Positions 42,161 through 51,945 of a DNA stretch of 64,000 nt are shown in pieces. Location of the stretch: NCBI GenBank assembly GCA_023390395.1, contig JAEWCY010000132.1:1-64000 (forward strand). The letters run 5' to 3'. Position numbers and translations under genes: made by a program. The stretch comes from Pseudomonadota bacterium (GTDB lineage: Bacteria; Desulfobacterota; Desulfovibrionia; Desulfovibrionales; Desulfovibrionaceae). The first letter of the stretch is position 1. Every line of letters begins with the position of its first letter. The notes under the pieces were generated by a model. That model saw only the letters and a program-made list of their open reading frames with translations. It was not told where the DNA came from and did no database searches.

Positions 42161-42999
42161 TGCTTCTTCCACCCCAGGACCCTGTTTTCCACGACGTTGA
42201 GCAGCGCCACGAACAGGGTGCCGATGACGCCGATGACCGCGATGCCGAGGATGACGATGTCCGCCCGGGCGAACTGGCGGCCCATGATGATCATGTAGCC
42301 AAGGCCGCTGTCCGCCGCGAGCATCTCCGCCGCGACCAGGGTCGCCCAGGAGTTGCCGAGCGCCACGCGGATGCCGGCGAAGACCATGGTCATGGCCGAC
42401 GGGCAGCCCACCTTCCAGAAGATGGTGAAGTTGGACGCGCCGCAGGTCTTGGCCACGTTGATGAGCACGGGGTTCGTCTGGCGGATGCCGGTGTAGGCGT
42501 TGATGAGGCACGGCACGAAGGCGGCGAAGAACACGATGAAGGCCTTGGCCTTGAGGTCGATGCCGAGCCAGACGATGGTCAGGGGAATCCAGGAGACGGG
42601 CGGAATGGGCCTTATGATCTCGAAGACCGGGCGCATGAAGCTGTCGAAGGCCCGGTACCAGCCCATGAGCAGCCCCAGGGGGATGCCGATGACGATGGCC
42701 AGGCCGAAGCCCGTGAGGGCGACGGTCAGGCTCGACAGGATGTTGACCCCAAGCACCGCGCCGTCGGGGCTCGGATCGACCAGCTTGACGAAGAACAGGC
42801 CGACGATCTCGAGGGGCGAGGCCAGGAAGCGTTCCGAGAGCAGCCCGGAGGCGGCGACGGCCTGCCAGAGGAGCAGGAAGCCCAGGATGCCGAGGACGGA
42901 CAGCGCGGTCGCCGTGCGTTTGTCCCGTTTCTTCTGGCGCTTCACCAGGGCGACGCGTTCGGCTTCGCTGAGCCGTGCCGTGGACGGTGGTTGTGTCAT
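42157..42999 (-). CDS. ABC transporter permease 1
   Basis: A 280-residue permease of the NitT/TauT class with a basic N-terminal tail (KRQKKRDKR) before the first membrane helix at about residues 33-50. The coupling loop reads NVAKTCGASNFTIFWKVGCPSAM, with PVSWIPLTIVWLGI before it. It follows the binding-protein gene after a spacer holding two stem-loops and is translationally coupled to permease 2. Confidence 0.88.
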   Translation of the reverse strand: MTQPPSTARLSEAERVALVKRQKKRDKRTATALSVLGILGFLLLWQAVAASGLLSERFLASPLEIVGLFFVKLVDPSPDGAVLGVNILSSLTVALTGFGLAIVIGIPLGLLMGWYRAFDSFMRPVFEIIRPIPPVSWIPLTIVWLGIDLKAKAFIVFFAAFVPCLINAYTGIRQTNPVLINVAKTCGASNFTIFWKVGCPSAMTMVFAGIRVALGNSWATLVAAEMLAADSGLGYMIIMGRQFARADIVILGIAVIGVIGTLFVALLNVVENRVLGWKKQ

Positions 43000-43018
43000 G
43001 GCCGTATTGCCCCCTGCG

Positions 43019-43046
43019 CCTCTCCCGCGTCTTGCCGCGGGAGAGG
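43019..43046 (-). other. Intercistronic stem-loop (distal)
   Basis: CCTCTCCCGCG-TCTTGC-CGCGGGAGAGG is a perfect 11-base stem between the binding-protein gene and permease 1. It is one of two hairpins in this 133-base spacer. No T-tract follows on the coding strand, favouring message stabilisation or attenuation over full termination. Confidence 0.55.
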
Positions 43047-43089
43047 CCGGATGGTTGGGTGGACGCGTGGTCGCAGGGCGACCCTTCGG

Positions 43090-43120
43090 CGGCAGGGGAC
43101 GCTCGACGCCTCCCCTGCCG
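43090..43120 (-). other. Intercistronic stem-loop (proximal)
   Basis: CGGCAGGGG and CCCCTGCCG form a nine-base stem 13 bases beyond the binding-protein stop. It is the first of two hairpins met by polymerase after the binding-protein gene. It probably raises binding-protein output relative to the membrane subunits. Confidence 0.5.
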
Positions 43121-43132
43121 GGCCTTTCGCGG

Positions 43133-44278
43133 CTACTGCGCGGCGAGCCCCTGCGCCTGCATCACCTGTTTGGCCGCCTCGGCGATGGCCGGGTCGATCA
43201 GGTGGCTCTTGATGATCTTTTCCTTGTCCTCGGCGGAGTACTTGTTCTGGGAGATGAAGAAGTCCATGCCGGCGAAGATCTCGCGCTCGGCCTGGGTGAG
43301 GGGGACGCCCTTGTAGGGGCCGGCGTCGTCCGTGGTGGCCACGGTCATGATGTCGATGGACTTTTTAAGCGGCGGCCCGGCGAACCACTCCATGACGCGC
43401 TGGGCGATGCTCGGCGTGCAGGCGATGCCCTCGTCCTGGCAGCTTTCCAGGAAGTGCTGGGCGGCCTTTTTGAGGTTGGCGTCGCTGGTCTTGATCCACT
43501 GGCAGGTGAGGTGGAAGACGAGGTAGGCGGTGGTGAGCAGTTCCTTCTTCTCTTTCAGGGACGCCTGGGTGGCCAGGGTGCCGCAGGGGGCCACGACGTC
43601 GAGATTGCGGCCGTCGGCGATGCGCACGAAGCCCTTGTCGTCGGCGGTGAAGGCGATGGCGTTCCACACGGCCAGGCCGTCGCCCTGCTTGCCCATGAAG
43701 CCGGTCAGGGCGCTGGCCACGTCCATGTTGATGGATTTGACGTCCTTAAGCCCCAGGCCGACGTTTTTGAGCGCCGCCACCAGGGTGGCCTGGGCGGTGG
43801 TGCCCAGGGGATAGAGCCAGGTCGTGCCCTTCCAGTTGTCGGGATTCTTCATGTCCTTGGACAGGGGGCTGCCCGGGCGCACGAAAAGCGCCAAGTTCTT
43901 CTCGTAGTCCGAGATGCCGATGACCCGGATGTCGTAGCCGACCATGCCGGCCAGAAGGCCGCCCAGGCCGCAGCCGGCGATGTCCCAGTTGGCGTTGGCC
44001 TCCATCATGGCCGGGCCGTTGGTGAAGGTCTCGTACTTGAGCTCGATGTTGAGCTCCTTGAAGAAGCCTTCCTTGTCGGCGATGTAGAAGGGGATGGACA
44101 GGGGCGAACCGGCGAAGAAGCCCACCCGCAGCACCTGCTTCTTGGCGAAGGGCTTGAGGCCGAAGGTGGTTTTGGCGCCATCCGCCGCGGGGTCGGCGGC
44201 AAAAGCGCCGGCGCAGGCCCAGGCCAGCGTCAGCATACCGCACAGAACCATGGCCAGGAAACGGTGTGTTCTTTTCAT
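43133..44278 (-). CDS. ABC transporter substrate-binding protein (TauA/SsuA-like)
   Basis: A 381-residue periplasmic binding protein. The signal peptide is MKRTHRFLAMVLCGMLTLAW ... AFAA. The mature part has LRVGFFAGSPLSIPFYIADKEGFFKE, the glycine-rich AGCGLGGLLAGMVGYDIRVIG and a long helical C-terminus. The ATG at 44278 follows AAGGAGGCAACG; an earlier in-frame ATG at 44359 lacks a site. It supplies the two-permease, two-ATPase importer downstream. The gap from the phosphodiesterase gene is 111 bases, so an internal promoter is possible. Ligand unknown; a hydroxy acid or sulfonate would suit the neighbours. Confidence 0.88.
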   Translation of the reverse strand: MKRTHRFLAMVLCGMLTLAWACAGAFAADPAADGAKTTFGLKPFAKKQVLRVGFFAGSPLSIPFYIADKEGFFKELNIELKYETFTNGPAMMEANANWDIAGCGLGGLLAGMVGYDIRVIGISDYEKNLALFVRPGSPLSKDMKNPDNWKGTTWLYPLGTTAQATLVAALKNVGLGLKDVKSINMDVASALTGFMGKQGDGLAVWNAIAFTADDKGFVRIADGRNLDVVAPCGTLATQASLKEKKELLTTAYLVFHLTCQWIKTSDANLKKAAQHFLESCQDEGIACTPSIAQRVMEWFAGPPLKKSIDIMTVATTDDAGPYKGVPLTQAEREIFAGMDFFISQNKYSAEDKEKIIKSHLIDPAIAEAAKQVMQAQGLAAQ

Positions 44279-44389
44279 CGTTGCCTCCTTCTTCGGGTTC
44301 GCTCGTCGTGATGGCGCGCCGAAACGCCCCGCGTCCGGGGATGCGCCGTTCGTTGCCATTGCCAGGCGTCGCCCGCTGGTGCGGGCCTT

Positions 44390-46348
44390 TTATCGGTCCC
44401 TTCCGGGGGCCACGGCCCCGCTCATGGCGTTGCCCTCGCAGTCCCTGGGGGCGGGCACGCCGAGAATGGCGGCCAGGGTCGGGGCGATGTCGATGATGTT
44501 GGCCGGAATGTCGCGCTCGCCCCGGGCCACGCCCGGGCCGTGGGCGACGAGCAGGCAGTGCATGTCCGGCTCGTGGGGCAGGGCGGTGTGCACGCCCGTG
44601 AAATGGCGGCCGAGCACGGCCGGCTCGAACATCTCCGGGCTTTCCACGATGCGCTCGGTGCCGTCGCGGTACTTTACCGCCGCCCGGTAGACGAAGGGGC
44701 AGTTCATGTAGCGGCGGCGGATGGCGAAGAGCACGTCGCCCACGCGCTCGAAGCCCTTGCGCTCGTAGACGCCGAACTGGGAGGCCAGCTGGCGCGGCAG
44801 GGCGACCTCCACCACGCGTTCCCCGGTTTCCGGGTCGCGCCAGGCGAGCAGGGCGTCGATGATCTCGTTTTGCACCTTCTCGTAATCCGCCGGATCGACC
44901 GAGCCATGGGGATCGCGGCCGCGCAGGTTGACGAAGAGGTGGGCGTGGCAGGGCTCCAGGGGGAAGCACTTGGTCCTGCTCCAGTCCACGACCATCTCCC
45001 CGGTGGCGGGGTCGATCTCGTAGGCGAGCAGTCCCGCCTCCTTGAGGAACTTCTTCATGTAGGGGCTCGAGGCCAGGGCGGAGAAGCCGTGGTCCGAGAC
45101 CAGGACCACCAGGGTTTCGTCGAGGTCCACGTCCTCAAGGATGCGGCCCACGGCGTCGTCCACCTGGGCGTAGCCCTGGCGCAGGACGTCGGTCCAATAC
45201 TCCAGGCGCTCGGGGTCGTAGTGGGGCGAGCTGGGGTCCAGCGCCCCGTACATGACGTGCTGCAGGTGGTCCACGGTGCCGACCCAGGTGTAGACGGAGT
45301 CGATGTCGGCGCGCCCGAGCGCGTACTTCGTGGCCCCGGCCCACCAGTCGGCCAGCTGGCGCAGCTGGTCCATGTAGGTGGGCAGCTCCACCCAGCCGTC
45401 CATGAACGACCAGGGGTCGTCCACCTCGATGTAGGGGCCGGCTGCGGCCTCGACCTCGGGGGTGATGGACGGGGGCAGGGTGTAGGCCTCGGCGGTGTTG
45501 ACGGCGCTGGCGTAGAGGCGCAGGCCCTTGGCGTCCGGGGCCAGGGCGGCCAGGTGGAGGCGGAAGCGGCCCCGGCGGGGCTTGCCGTCCTTGTCCGTGA
45601 AGTCCTCTTCGATCCAGCCGCTCCAGCCGCCCGGGGAGAGCACGGCCACGGCCGCGGCCGCGTCCTTGGCCGGGGCGATGGTCGCCGTGTCGTAGCCGCC
45701 GGTCGCGCCGGCCGTGAGGGCGACCTGGTAGCGCGGCCCCTTGGCGTAGACCGGGGGCACGTCGACGGCGAATTCCAGGGGGGGCAGGGCGCTTTGGGGA
45801 AGGTTCGTCCAGCCCGCTGCCGGCGCGGGCGCGACCTGCACGGCCCGGCCGGGCACCTGGTCGCAGGGGAGCTTTTCCGTGGAGAACACGGCGCTGCCGG
45901 CCACGTCCCAAAGCGGCATGTAGAAATAGCGGAAGGGAGGGTTCAGCGAGGCGGCGATCTGGATGCCGTGCTCCTCGGCCAGGTTCATGGGCCAGGTGAC
46001 GGGCCAGTTGACCAGGGCCACCCGGCGGCCCACGGCGTTCTCGCTTTCCCAGAGGGTCTCGGCCAGGAGCAGGCGCTTGTCGAAGGAGGTCTGCCAGGAG
46101 TCGAGGGCCTCGCCGGGCATGCGCACCATGAGGCTCGGGATGCCGCAGGTGCCGGGGCCGGCCCCGGTGACGATGGCGCACCAGGCCGCCGCGGTGAGCG
46201 GCGGAAAGGTGGGGATGACGCGCGTGCTGAAGCCGCCTTGCATGAGGCGCGCGATGCTGGGCAGGCTTCCTTCCTTGGCGAACCGCTTGACGTAATCGGG
46301 CAGGGCGGCGTCGACGCCGAGCATGAGGAGTTTTTTCGCCCGGGCCAT
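44390..46348 (-). CDS. Type I phosphodiesterase/alkaline phosphatase-superfamily protein
   Basis: A 652-residue member of the alkaline phosphatase superfamily, nucleotide pyrophosphatase/phosphodiesterase branch. Metal-ligand and nucleophile regions are visible: LMLGVDAALPDY, TFPPLTAAAWCAIVTG (probable Thr nucleophile), WVGTVDHLQH, VVLVSDHGF and the late histidine in RHFTGVHTALPHEPD. No signal peptide is evident, so it is probably cytoplasmic. It begins one base after the stop of the dehydrogenase gene and belongs to the LacI-headed operon. The family also includes sulfatase- and phosphoglycerate mutase-like enzymes, so the exact ester cleaved is open. Confidence 0.82.
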   Translation of the reverse strand: MARAKKLLMLGVDAALPDYVKRFAKEGSLPSIARLMQGGFSTRVIPTFPPLTAAAWCAIVTGAGPGTCGIPSLMVRMPGEALDSWQTSFDKRLLLAETLWESENAVGRRVALVNWPVTWPMNLAEEHGIQIAASLNPPFRYFYMPLWDVAGSAVFSTEKLPCDQVPGRAVQVAPAPAAGWTNLPQSALPPLEFAVDVPPVYAKGPRYQVALTAGATGGYDTATIAPAKDAAAAVAVLSPGGWSGWIEEDFTDKDGKPRRGRFRLHLAALAPDAKGLRLYASAVNTAEAYTLPPSITPEVEAAAGPYIEVDDPWSFMDGWVELPTYMDQLRQLADWWAGATKYALGRADIDSVYTWVGTVDHLQHVMYGALDPSSPHYDPERLEYWTDVLRQGYAQVDDAVGRILEDVDLDETLVVLVSDHGFSALASSPYMKKFLKEAGLLAYEIDPATGEMVVDWSRTKCFPLEPCHAHLFVNLRGRDPHGSVDPADYEKVQNEIIDALLAWRDPETGERVVEVALPRQLASQFGVYERKGFERVGDVLFAIRRRYMNCPFVYRAAVKYRDGTERIVESPEMFEPAVLGRHFTGVHTALPHEPDMHCLLVAHGPGVARGERDIPANIIDIAPTLAAILGVPAPRDCEGNAMSGAVAPGRDR

Positions 46349-46349
46349 G

Positions 46350-47234
46350 CTAGTGTCCTCCCTTCCAGAGGTTGCCCATGCATTTCCACATGACGGAGGT
46401 GTCCTCGCCGCCGAAGCCCTGGGCGCAGGAGGTCCGGTTGAGGAAGTCCACGGCGCGGCCGAGAAGCGGCGGCGCTCCGGCCCCCTCGGCCATCTCCACG
46501 CCCAGGCGGACGTCCTTGGCCAAAAGGGCCACGGTGAAGGTGGGGTCGTCGTAGCGCTCGTCGCTCACGCGCTGGCCGAGTTCGCGGAAGAGGTTGCTGA
46601 CGGTGCCGGCCTGGCTGGCGGTGATGACGTCGTAGAGCCGGCCCGGGGCGACGCCGACCTTCTCGGCCACGGCCATCATCTCGGCGGTCATGGCGTTGAT
46701 GGCGCCGAACATCATCTGGTTGAGGAGCTTGACCTTGTGGCCGGCGCCGCTGTCGCCCATGTGCACGACGTGGGCGGCGACCAGGCGAAGGAGCGGCTCG
46801 ACCCGGGCGCAGGCCTCGGCGTCGCCGCCCACGGGCAGGGCCCATTTGCCGACGCTGGCGGGGCGACCGAGGACCGGGGCGTCCAGGTAGGCCACGTCCC
46901 ACTCCCGGGCGGCCTCGGCCATGGCCCGGGTGTTTTCCGGGGCGCTCGTGCACATGTCGACGATCACGGTCCCGGGCGCGGCCGCTTCCAGCAGGCCGCC
47001 CGAGCCGAGCATGCAGGCGGCGATCTCCGCCGGTCCCGGCAGGAACAGGATGATGCAGCCGCTGGCCCGGGCCAGGGCCTCCAGGCTCTCGTGCATGGTC
47101 ACGCCCAGTTCCGCGGCCTTGGCCACGCAGGGGGCGAAGGCGTCGTAGCCGTGGACGGCCAGGCCGTGTTCCAGGAAGGTCGCGGCGACAGCGCGCCCCA
47201 TCACTCCGGTGCCGACAATGCCTACGGTTTTCAT
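46350..47234 (-). CDS. Beta-hydroxyacid dehydrogenase (HIBADH/GarR-like)
   Basis: A 294-residue NAD(P)-dependent dehydrogenase. The Rossmann motif VGIVGTGVMGRAVAATFLEHG is at residues 4-24. The substrate loop DAPVLGRPASVGKWALPVGGD and the catalytic-Lys region GAGHKVKLLNQMM follow, as in 3-hydroxyisobutyrate and tartronate-semialdehyde reductases and in sulfolactaldehyde reductase. It oxidises or reduces a 3-carbon-type hydroxy acid or semialdehyde; which one is not visible. It follows the LacI gene by 81 bases and begins the structural part of the operon. Confidence 0.88.
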   Translation of the reverse strand: MKTVGIVGTGVMGRAVAATFLEHGLAVHGYDAFAPCVAKAAELGVTMHESLEALARASGCIILFLPGPAEIAACMLGSGGLLEAAAPGTVIVDMCTSAPENTRAMAEAAREWDVAYLDAPVLGRPASVGKWALPVGGDAEACARVEPLLRLVAAHVVHMGDSGAGHKVKLLNQMMFGAINAMTAEMMAVAEKVGVAPGRLYDVITASQAGTVSNLFRELGQRVSDERYDDPTFTVALLAKDVRLGVEMAEGAGAPPLLGRAVDFLNRTSCAQGFGGEDTSVMWKCMGNLWKGGH

Positions 47235-47315
47235 AGCGTTCCTCTGTGCTCCATCGTCGCCGGCGAACGTGCCGGCCCTGCGCCCGACGCCCCGCCTTCC
47301 CCACGGCGCGCCGGA

Positions 47316-48329
47316 CTATGCCGGGCTGCAGGACTTGCGCAGCACCAGCTGGGTATCCAGACACAACCTCCGGGGCAGACCGTCGCCGGCTTCGACCATG
47401 TCCATGAGCAGGCTCACGGCGAGATGGCCGATGTCCCAGCTCGGGACGCGCACCGTGGTCAGGGGAGGGGACGTGTAGTTGGTGAATTCGATGTCGTCGA
47501 AGCCCACGATGGAAATGTCCTCGGGCAGGCGCAAGCCGCGTTCCCGCACGGCGGCCATGGCGCCGATGGCCATGAAGTCGCTGGCGGCGAACACGGCCGT
47601 CGGGGGCTTGGGCAGGCGCAGCAGGCGGGACATGGCCTCCTTGCCGTTGAGCATGGTGGGGTGGCGCTCGATGACGAGGGCGGGATCGCAGGGGATGCCG
47701 CGCGCCTCCAGGGCCGCCGCGTAGCCGTCGTAGCGCCGCCTGGCCCGCAGGATGCCCGAGCGCGGACCGACGATGAGGCCGACCCGGCGGTGTCCGAGCC
47801 CGAGCAGGTAGTCGGTGGCTTCGAAGGCGGCCTGGTAGTTGTCGATGCCGACATAGCTCAGGGGGACCGACTCGGGCAGGATTTCCCAGGCCACGAGGCA
47901 GGGCAGGCCCTTTTCGGCCATGGACAGGATGAGCTGCTCGTTGGCCTGGCAGTAGCCGGTGAGGATGACGCCGGCCATGCGGCGCTCCAGGCACTTGTGC
48001 AGGAGCACGGCCTCGATCTCGGGATCGTAGCGCGTGTTGCTGACCATGACGGGGAAGCCGCGCTCGTAGGCGTATTCCTCGATGGCCCCCACGGTGCTGG
48101 CGAAGACGGTGCCGCCGGTGGTGGGGATGAATACGCCGAGGACCGAGGATTTGCGCCGGGACAGGTCGGCGGCGGCGGCGTTGTAAATATAGTTGTTTTC
48201 GCGGATGATGCGTTCGATGTTCTCCCGGGTCGCCTTGCTGACGAGGTGGGGGGAGTGCAAGGCCCGGGAGACGGTGGCCGGCGAGACTCCGGCCATCTGG
48301 GCGACGTCCTGGATGGTGATCTGCGCCAT
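47316..48329 (-). CDS. LacI-family transcriptional regulator
   Basis: A 337-residue LacI/GalR repressor. The helix-turn-helix is ITIQDVAQMAGVSPATVSRALHSPHLVSKATRENI, and a hinge helix lies around residues 50-58 (NAAAADLSRR). The periplasmic-binding-protein-like effector domain contains AVFAASDFMAIGAMAA and ISIVGFDDIEFTNYTSPPLTTV. The ATG at 48329 opens the conserved reading MAQITIQDV. It heads the 47234-38273 operon and has a LacI-type operator about 100 bases upstream. The effector is probably the imported substrate or its product. Confidence 0.92.
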   Translation of the reverse strand: MAQITIQDVAQMAGVSPATVSRALHSPHLVSKATRENIERIIRENNYIYNAAAADLSRRKSSVLGVFIPTTGGTVFASTVGAIEEYAYERGFPVMVSNTRYDPEIEAVLLHKCLERRMAGVILTGYCQANEQLILSMAEKGLPCLVAWEILPESVPLSYVGIDNYQAAFEATDYLLGLGHRRVGLIVGPRSGILRARRRYDGYAAALEARGIPCDPALVIERHPTMLNGKEAMSRLLRLPKPPTAVFAASDFMAIGAMAAVRERGLRLPEDISIVGFDDIEFTNYTSPPLTTVRVPSWDIGHLAVSLLMDMVEAGDGLPRRLCLDTQLVLRKSCSPA

Positions 48330-48759
48330 GTGACTCCCTGGTGCCTCGTTGTCGGCATGGGCCGGCCGGCGCGTGCGCGACGGCGTTTTCCCATGCGGCA
48401 TGTTGCCGTTGCCGGAAGAACGCGAATGAATGAAAACGGTTTCATCCAGCACAGGCAAATTGTCAAGAAAAAGCGCGGAACCATCTGAATTTATACTTAT
48501 TTTATAAAAATATACTGTCTATGCTACGTTTTTTCAATAATAAGCGTGTTTTTGATATACTTTTTCAAAAAATACAGCCAGAAACGCTTCCGGAGCAGCC
48601 GCAGGGGAGACGGGACGCCCTGGGCGGCCGGGTGGCGTCGAGGGCCGCCAGCCGGGGGATGTCGCCGCTTGACAGGCTGCCGGCGTTGCGGAATGAAAGC
48701 GATTGCATCGGCGGGCGGGACCGTCTCGACCCCGGGAAATCCGAGCCAGGAGGTTGACC
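48330..48759. other. 430-base divergent control region with LacI operator
   Basis: This spacer separates the lacI-type gene (minus) from the TauE/SafE gene (plus). It carries a LacI-type operator at 48430-48445 and an unusually AT-rich stretch from about 48480 to 48590 (TTTATACTTATTTTATAAAA and similar). That stretch probably holds promoters in both directions. No further gene is evident. Confidence 0.5.
48430..48445. promoter_or_regulatory. LacI-family operator ATGAAAAC-GGTTTCAT
   Basis: ATGAAAACGGTTTCAT is a 16-base palindrome with one mismatched pair and the central CG typical of LacI/GalR operators. It lies about 100 bases upstream of the lacI-type start and about 315 bases before the TauE-like gene. 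No second copy was noticed in front of the other genes of the operon. Confidence 0.6.
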
Positions 48760-49509
48760 ATGTGGCTACTGGCGGCGACCGTGCTGGTCGTCGGCGTGCT
48801 GACCGGCCTGACAGGCGTGGGCGGCATCCTGGTCATCCCCGTCCTGCAGACCGCCACCGGGCTTCCCGTGCAGGCCGCCATGGCCACCGCCTTGTGCAGC
48901 TTCTTCTTCGTGGGGGCCGTGGCGGTCTGGCTGCAGCAGCGGCGTCAGGCCATAGACTGGGCCCCGGCCCTGCCCCTGGCCGCGAGCGCCGCCGTGGCCA
49001 GCCCGCTCGGGGCCGTGGCCAACGCCTACGCCCCGGTCGCCCTGCTGCAGCTGGTGCTGTCGCTTTTGATCGTCTTTGCCGGGATCTCGGCGCTTTTTCC
49101 GCCCAAGGCCGGCGCGTTGCTCCGGTTCGACCCGGCGAGCCGGCGGCACAAGGCGATCATGGTCGGCATCGGCGCGGTGGTGGGTTTCTTCTCGGGACTG
49201 ACCGGCGCGGGCGGCCCGGTCCTGTCGATCCCCATCATGGTGGCCCTCGGCTTTCCCCCCCTGCTTTCCATCGCCGCCGGCCAGGTGCTGCAGGTGGCTG
49301 TCGCCGCCTGCGGCACGCTTGGCAACGTGTTCTACGGCGTGGTCGATTTCCCCGTGGTCGCCTGGATCACGGTGGTGCAGATCCTCGGACTCGTCTTCGG
49401 CATCCGCCTGTCCCCCCTGGTTTCGCCCCAGCGCCTGCGCCGCCTCGTCGCGTCCATCTGCCTGCTCGTGGGGGCGTACGGCTGCATCCGCGCCCTGATC
49501 GCCTCGTAG
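48760..49509 (+). CDS. TauE/SafE-family membrane permease
   Basis: A 249-residue polytopic protein (about seven or eight helices) of the TSUP (TauE/SafE/YfcA) family, often exporters of sulfite, sulfoacetate or other organic anions. The two family repeats are visible: VLTGLTGVGGILVIPVLQTATGLP near residue 12 and VVGFFSGLTGAGGPVLSIPIMVALGFP near 145. The ATG follows GCCAGGAGGTTGACC. It stands alone on the plus strand between the LacI region and a convergent TPP-enzyme gene. Confidence 0.87.
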   Translation: MWLLAATVLVVGVLTGLTGVGGILVIPVLQTATGLPVQAAMATALCSFFFVGAVAVWLQQRRQAIDWAPALPLAASAAVASPLGAVANAYAPVALLQLVLSLLIVFAGISALFPPKAGALLRFDPASRRHKAIMVGIGAVVGFFSGLTGAGGPVLSIPIMVALGFPPLLSIAAGQVLQVAVAACGTLGNVFYGVVDFPVVAWITVVQILGLVFGIRLSPLVSPQRLRRLVASICLLVGAYGCIRALIAS

Positions 49510-49521
49510 GGCGCACGGGAA

Positions 49522-49558
49522 GGACGCGCCGGAGCCGACAAGGGGCCCCGGCGCGTCC
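49522..49558. terminator. Bidirectional hairpin between convergent genes
   Basis: GGACGCGCCGG and CCGGCGCGTCC form a perfect 11-base stem in the gap between the TauE/SafE stop (plus) and the TPP-enzyme stop (minus). T-tracts are weak, but position and stem strength favour a shared terminator. Confidence 0.55.
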
Positions 49559-49583
49559 GGCTGCGCCATCGGCGGACGCGGTT

Positions 49584-51176
<1,593 letters not shown>

Positions 51177-51362
51177 TGTCTTTCCTTTGCGGCGGTCCTG
51201 TCGTCGGCCGTTGCCTGCAGGCCTGGCCAACGGCGAGGGGCGACGTGTTTTTCGCGGCCTTTCCTCAAGCCGTCCGTTGCAAGGATAACGGCGACGGCAG
51301 GCGCTTTCAAGGCCGGCGGGAGCGGGAAGGGGCGGACCTGACGGCTCGCGCCGCCGGCCGGG

Positions 51363-51397
51363 AAAAAAGAAGCCCCCGGGGCCGGCGGCCGCGGGGG
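51363..51397 (-). terminator. Rho-independent terminator after the PNPOx-like gene
   Basis: Reading on the minus strand, a CCCCCGC ... GGGGG stem (51373-51397) is followed by CTTCTTTTTT (51363-51372). It lies about 27 bases beyond the stop of the 51424-51915 gene and separates it from the TPP-enzyme gene on the same strand. Confidence 0.72.
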
Positions 51398-51423
51398 ACG
51401 TTCGCGTCTCGGGCGACGGCGCG

Positions 51424-51915
51424 TCAACCCAGGCCGTGGGTCTTGCCCTTGACGGATTCGATGGCCACGCGCACCACGGCCGTGGCCGCCAGGCTCGTCT
51501 TTGGATAGTCGAACTTCCTGTCCGTGAACCGGGCCACGATCCGGTCCAGGGCGGCGATCTTCTCCGCCTCGTCTTCCACCACGCTCGCCCGGCCAAGGCC
51601 CACCACGGTGCGGTGGGCGGCCTCGAAGTCGCAGGCGTTCTCGCTTTCGACCACCCCCTGGTCCAGGGACACGGCGAAGCAGACCTTGGGGTTGCGCTTG
51701 AGGATGGACATTTTCGTGCCCGCGCGCGCGCCGTGGAAGTACAGGACGTCGCCGGCGAAGGCGTAGAAGACCGGGACGAGAAACGGCGTGTCCTCGTCGC
51801 AAAGGGCCAGGTACATGACCTTGCCGGCCTCAAGCACGGCGTCGATGGCGGCGCGGTCCGCGATCTCGCGGTCCTTGCGCCGCATGGGGCCGTGGGGGAA
51901 ATCCTGATGGGACAT
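51424..51915 (-). CDS. Pyridoxamine 5'-phosphate oxidase-like flavoprotein
   Basis: A 163-residue split-barrel protein of the PNPOx/NimA-like family that binds FMN or F420-type flavins. Visible features are GKVMYLALCDEDTPFLVPVFYAF, VLYFHGARAGTKMSILKRNPKVCF (FMN phosphate region) and VVGLGRASVV. Proteins of this type include nitroimidazole reductases and haem-related proteins; no reaction can be chosen. It is monocistronic with its own terminator. The ATG follows AAGGAGGCATCAGCC. Confidence 0.82.
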   Translation of the reverse strand: MSHQDFPHGPMRRKDREIADRAAIDAVLEAGKVMYLALCDEDTPFLVPVFYAFAGDVLYFHGARAGTKMSILKRNPKVCFAVSLDQGVVESENACDFEAAHRTVVGLGRASVVEDEAEKIAALDRIVARFTDRKFDYPKTSLAATAVVRVAIESVKGKTHGLG

Positions 51916-51945
51916 GGCTGATGCCTCCTTGCCGGCGCGCCGGCG

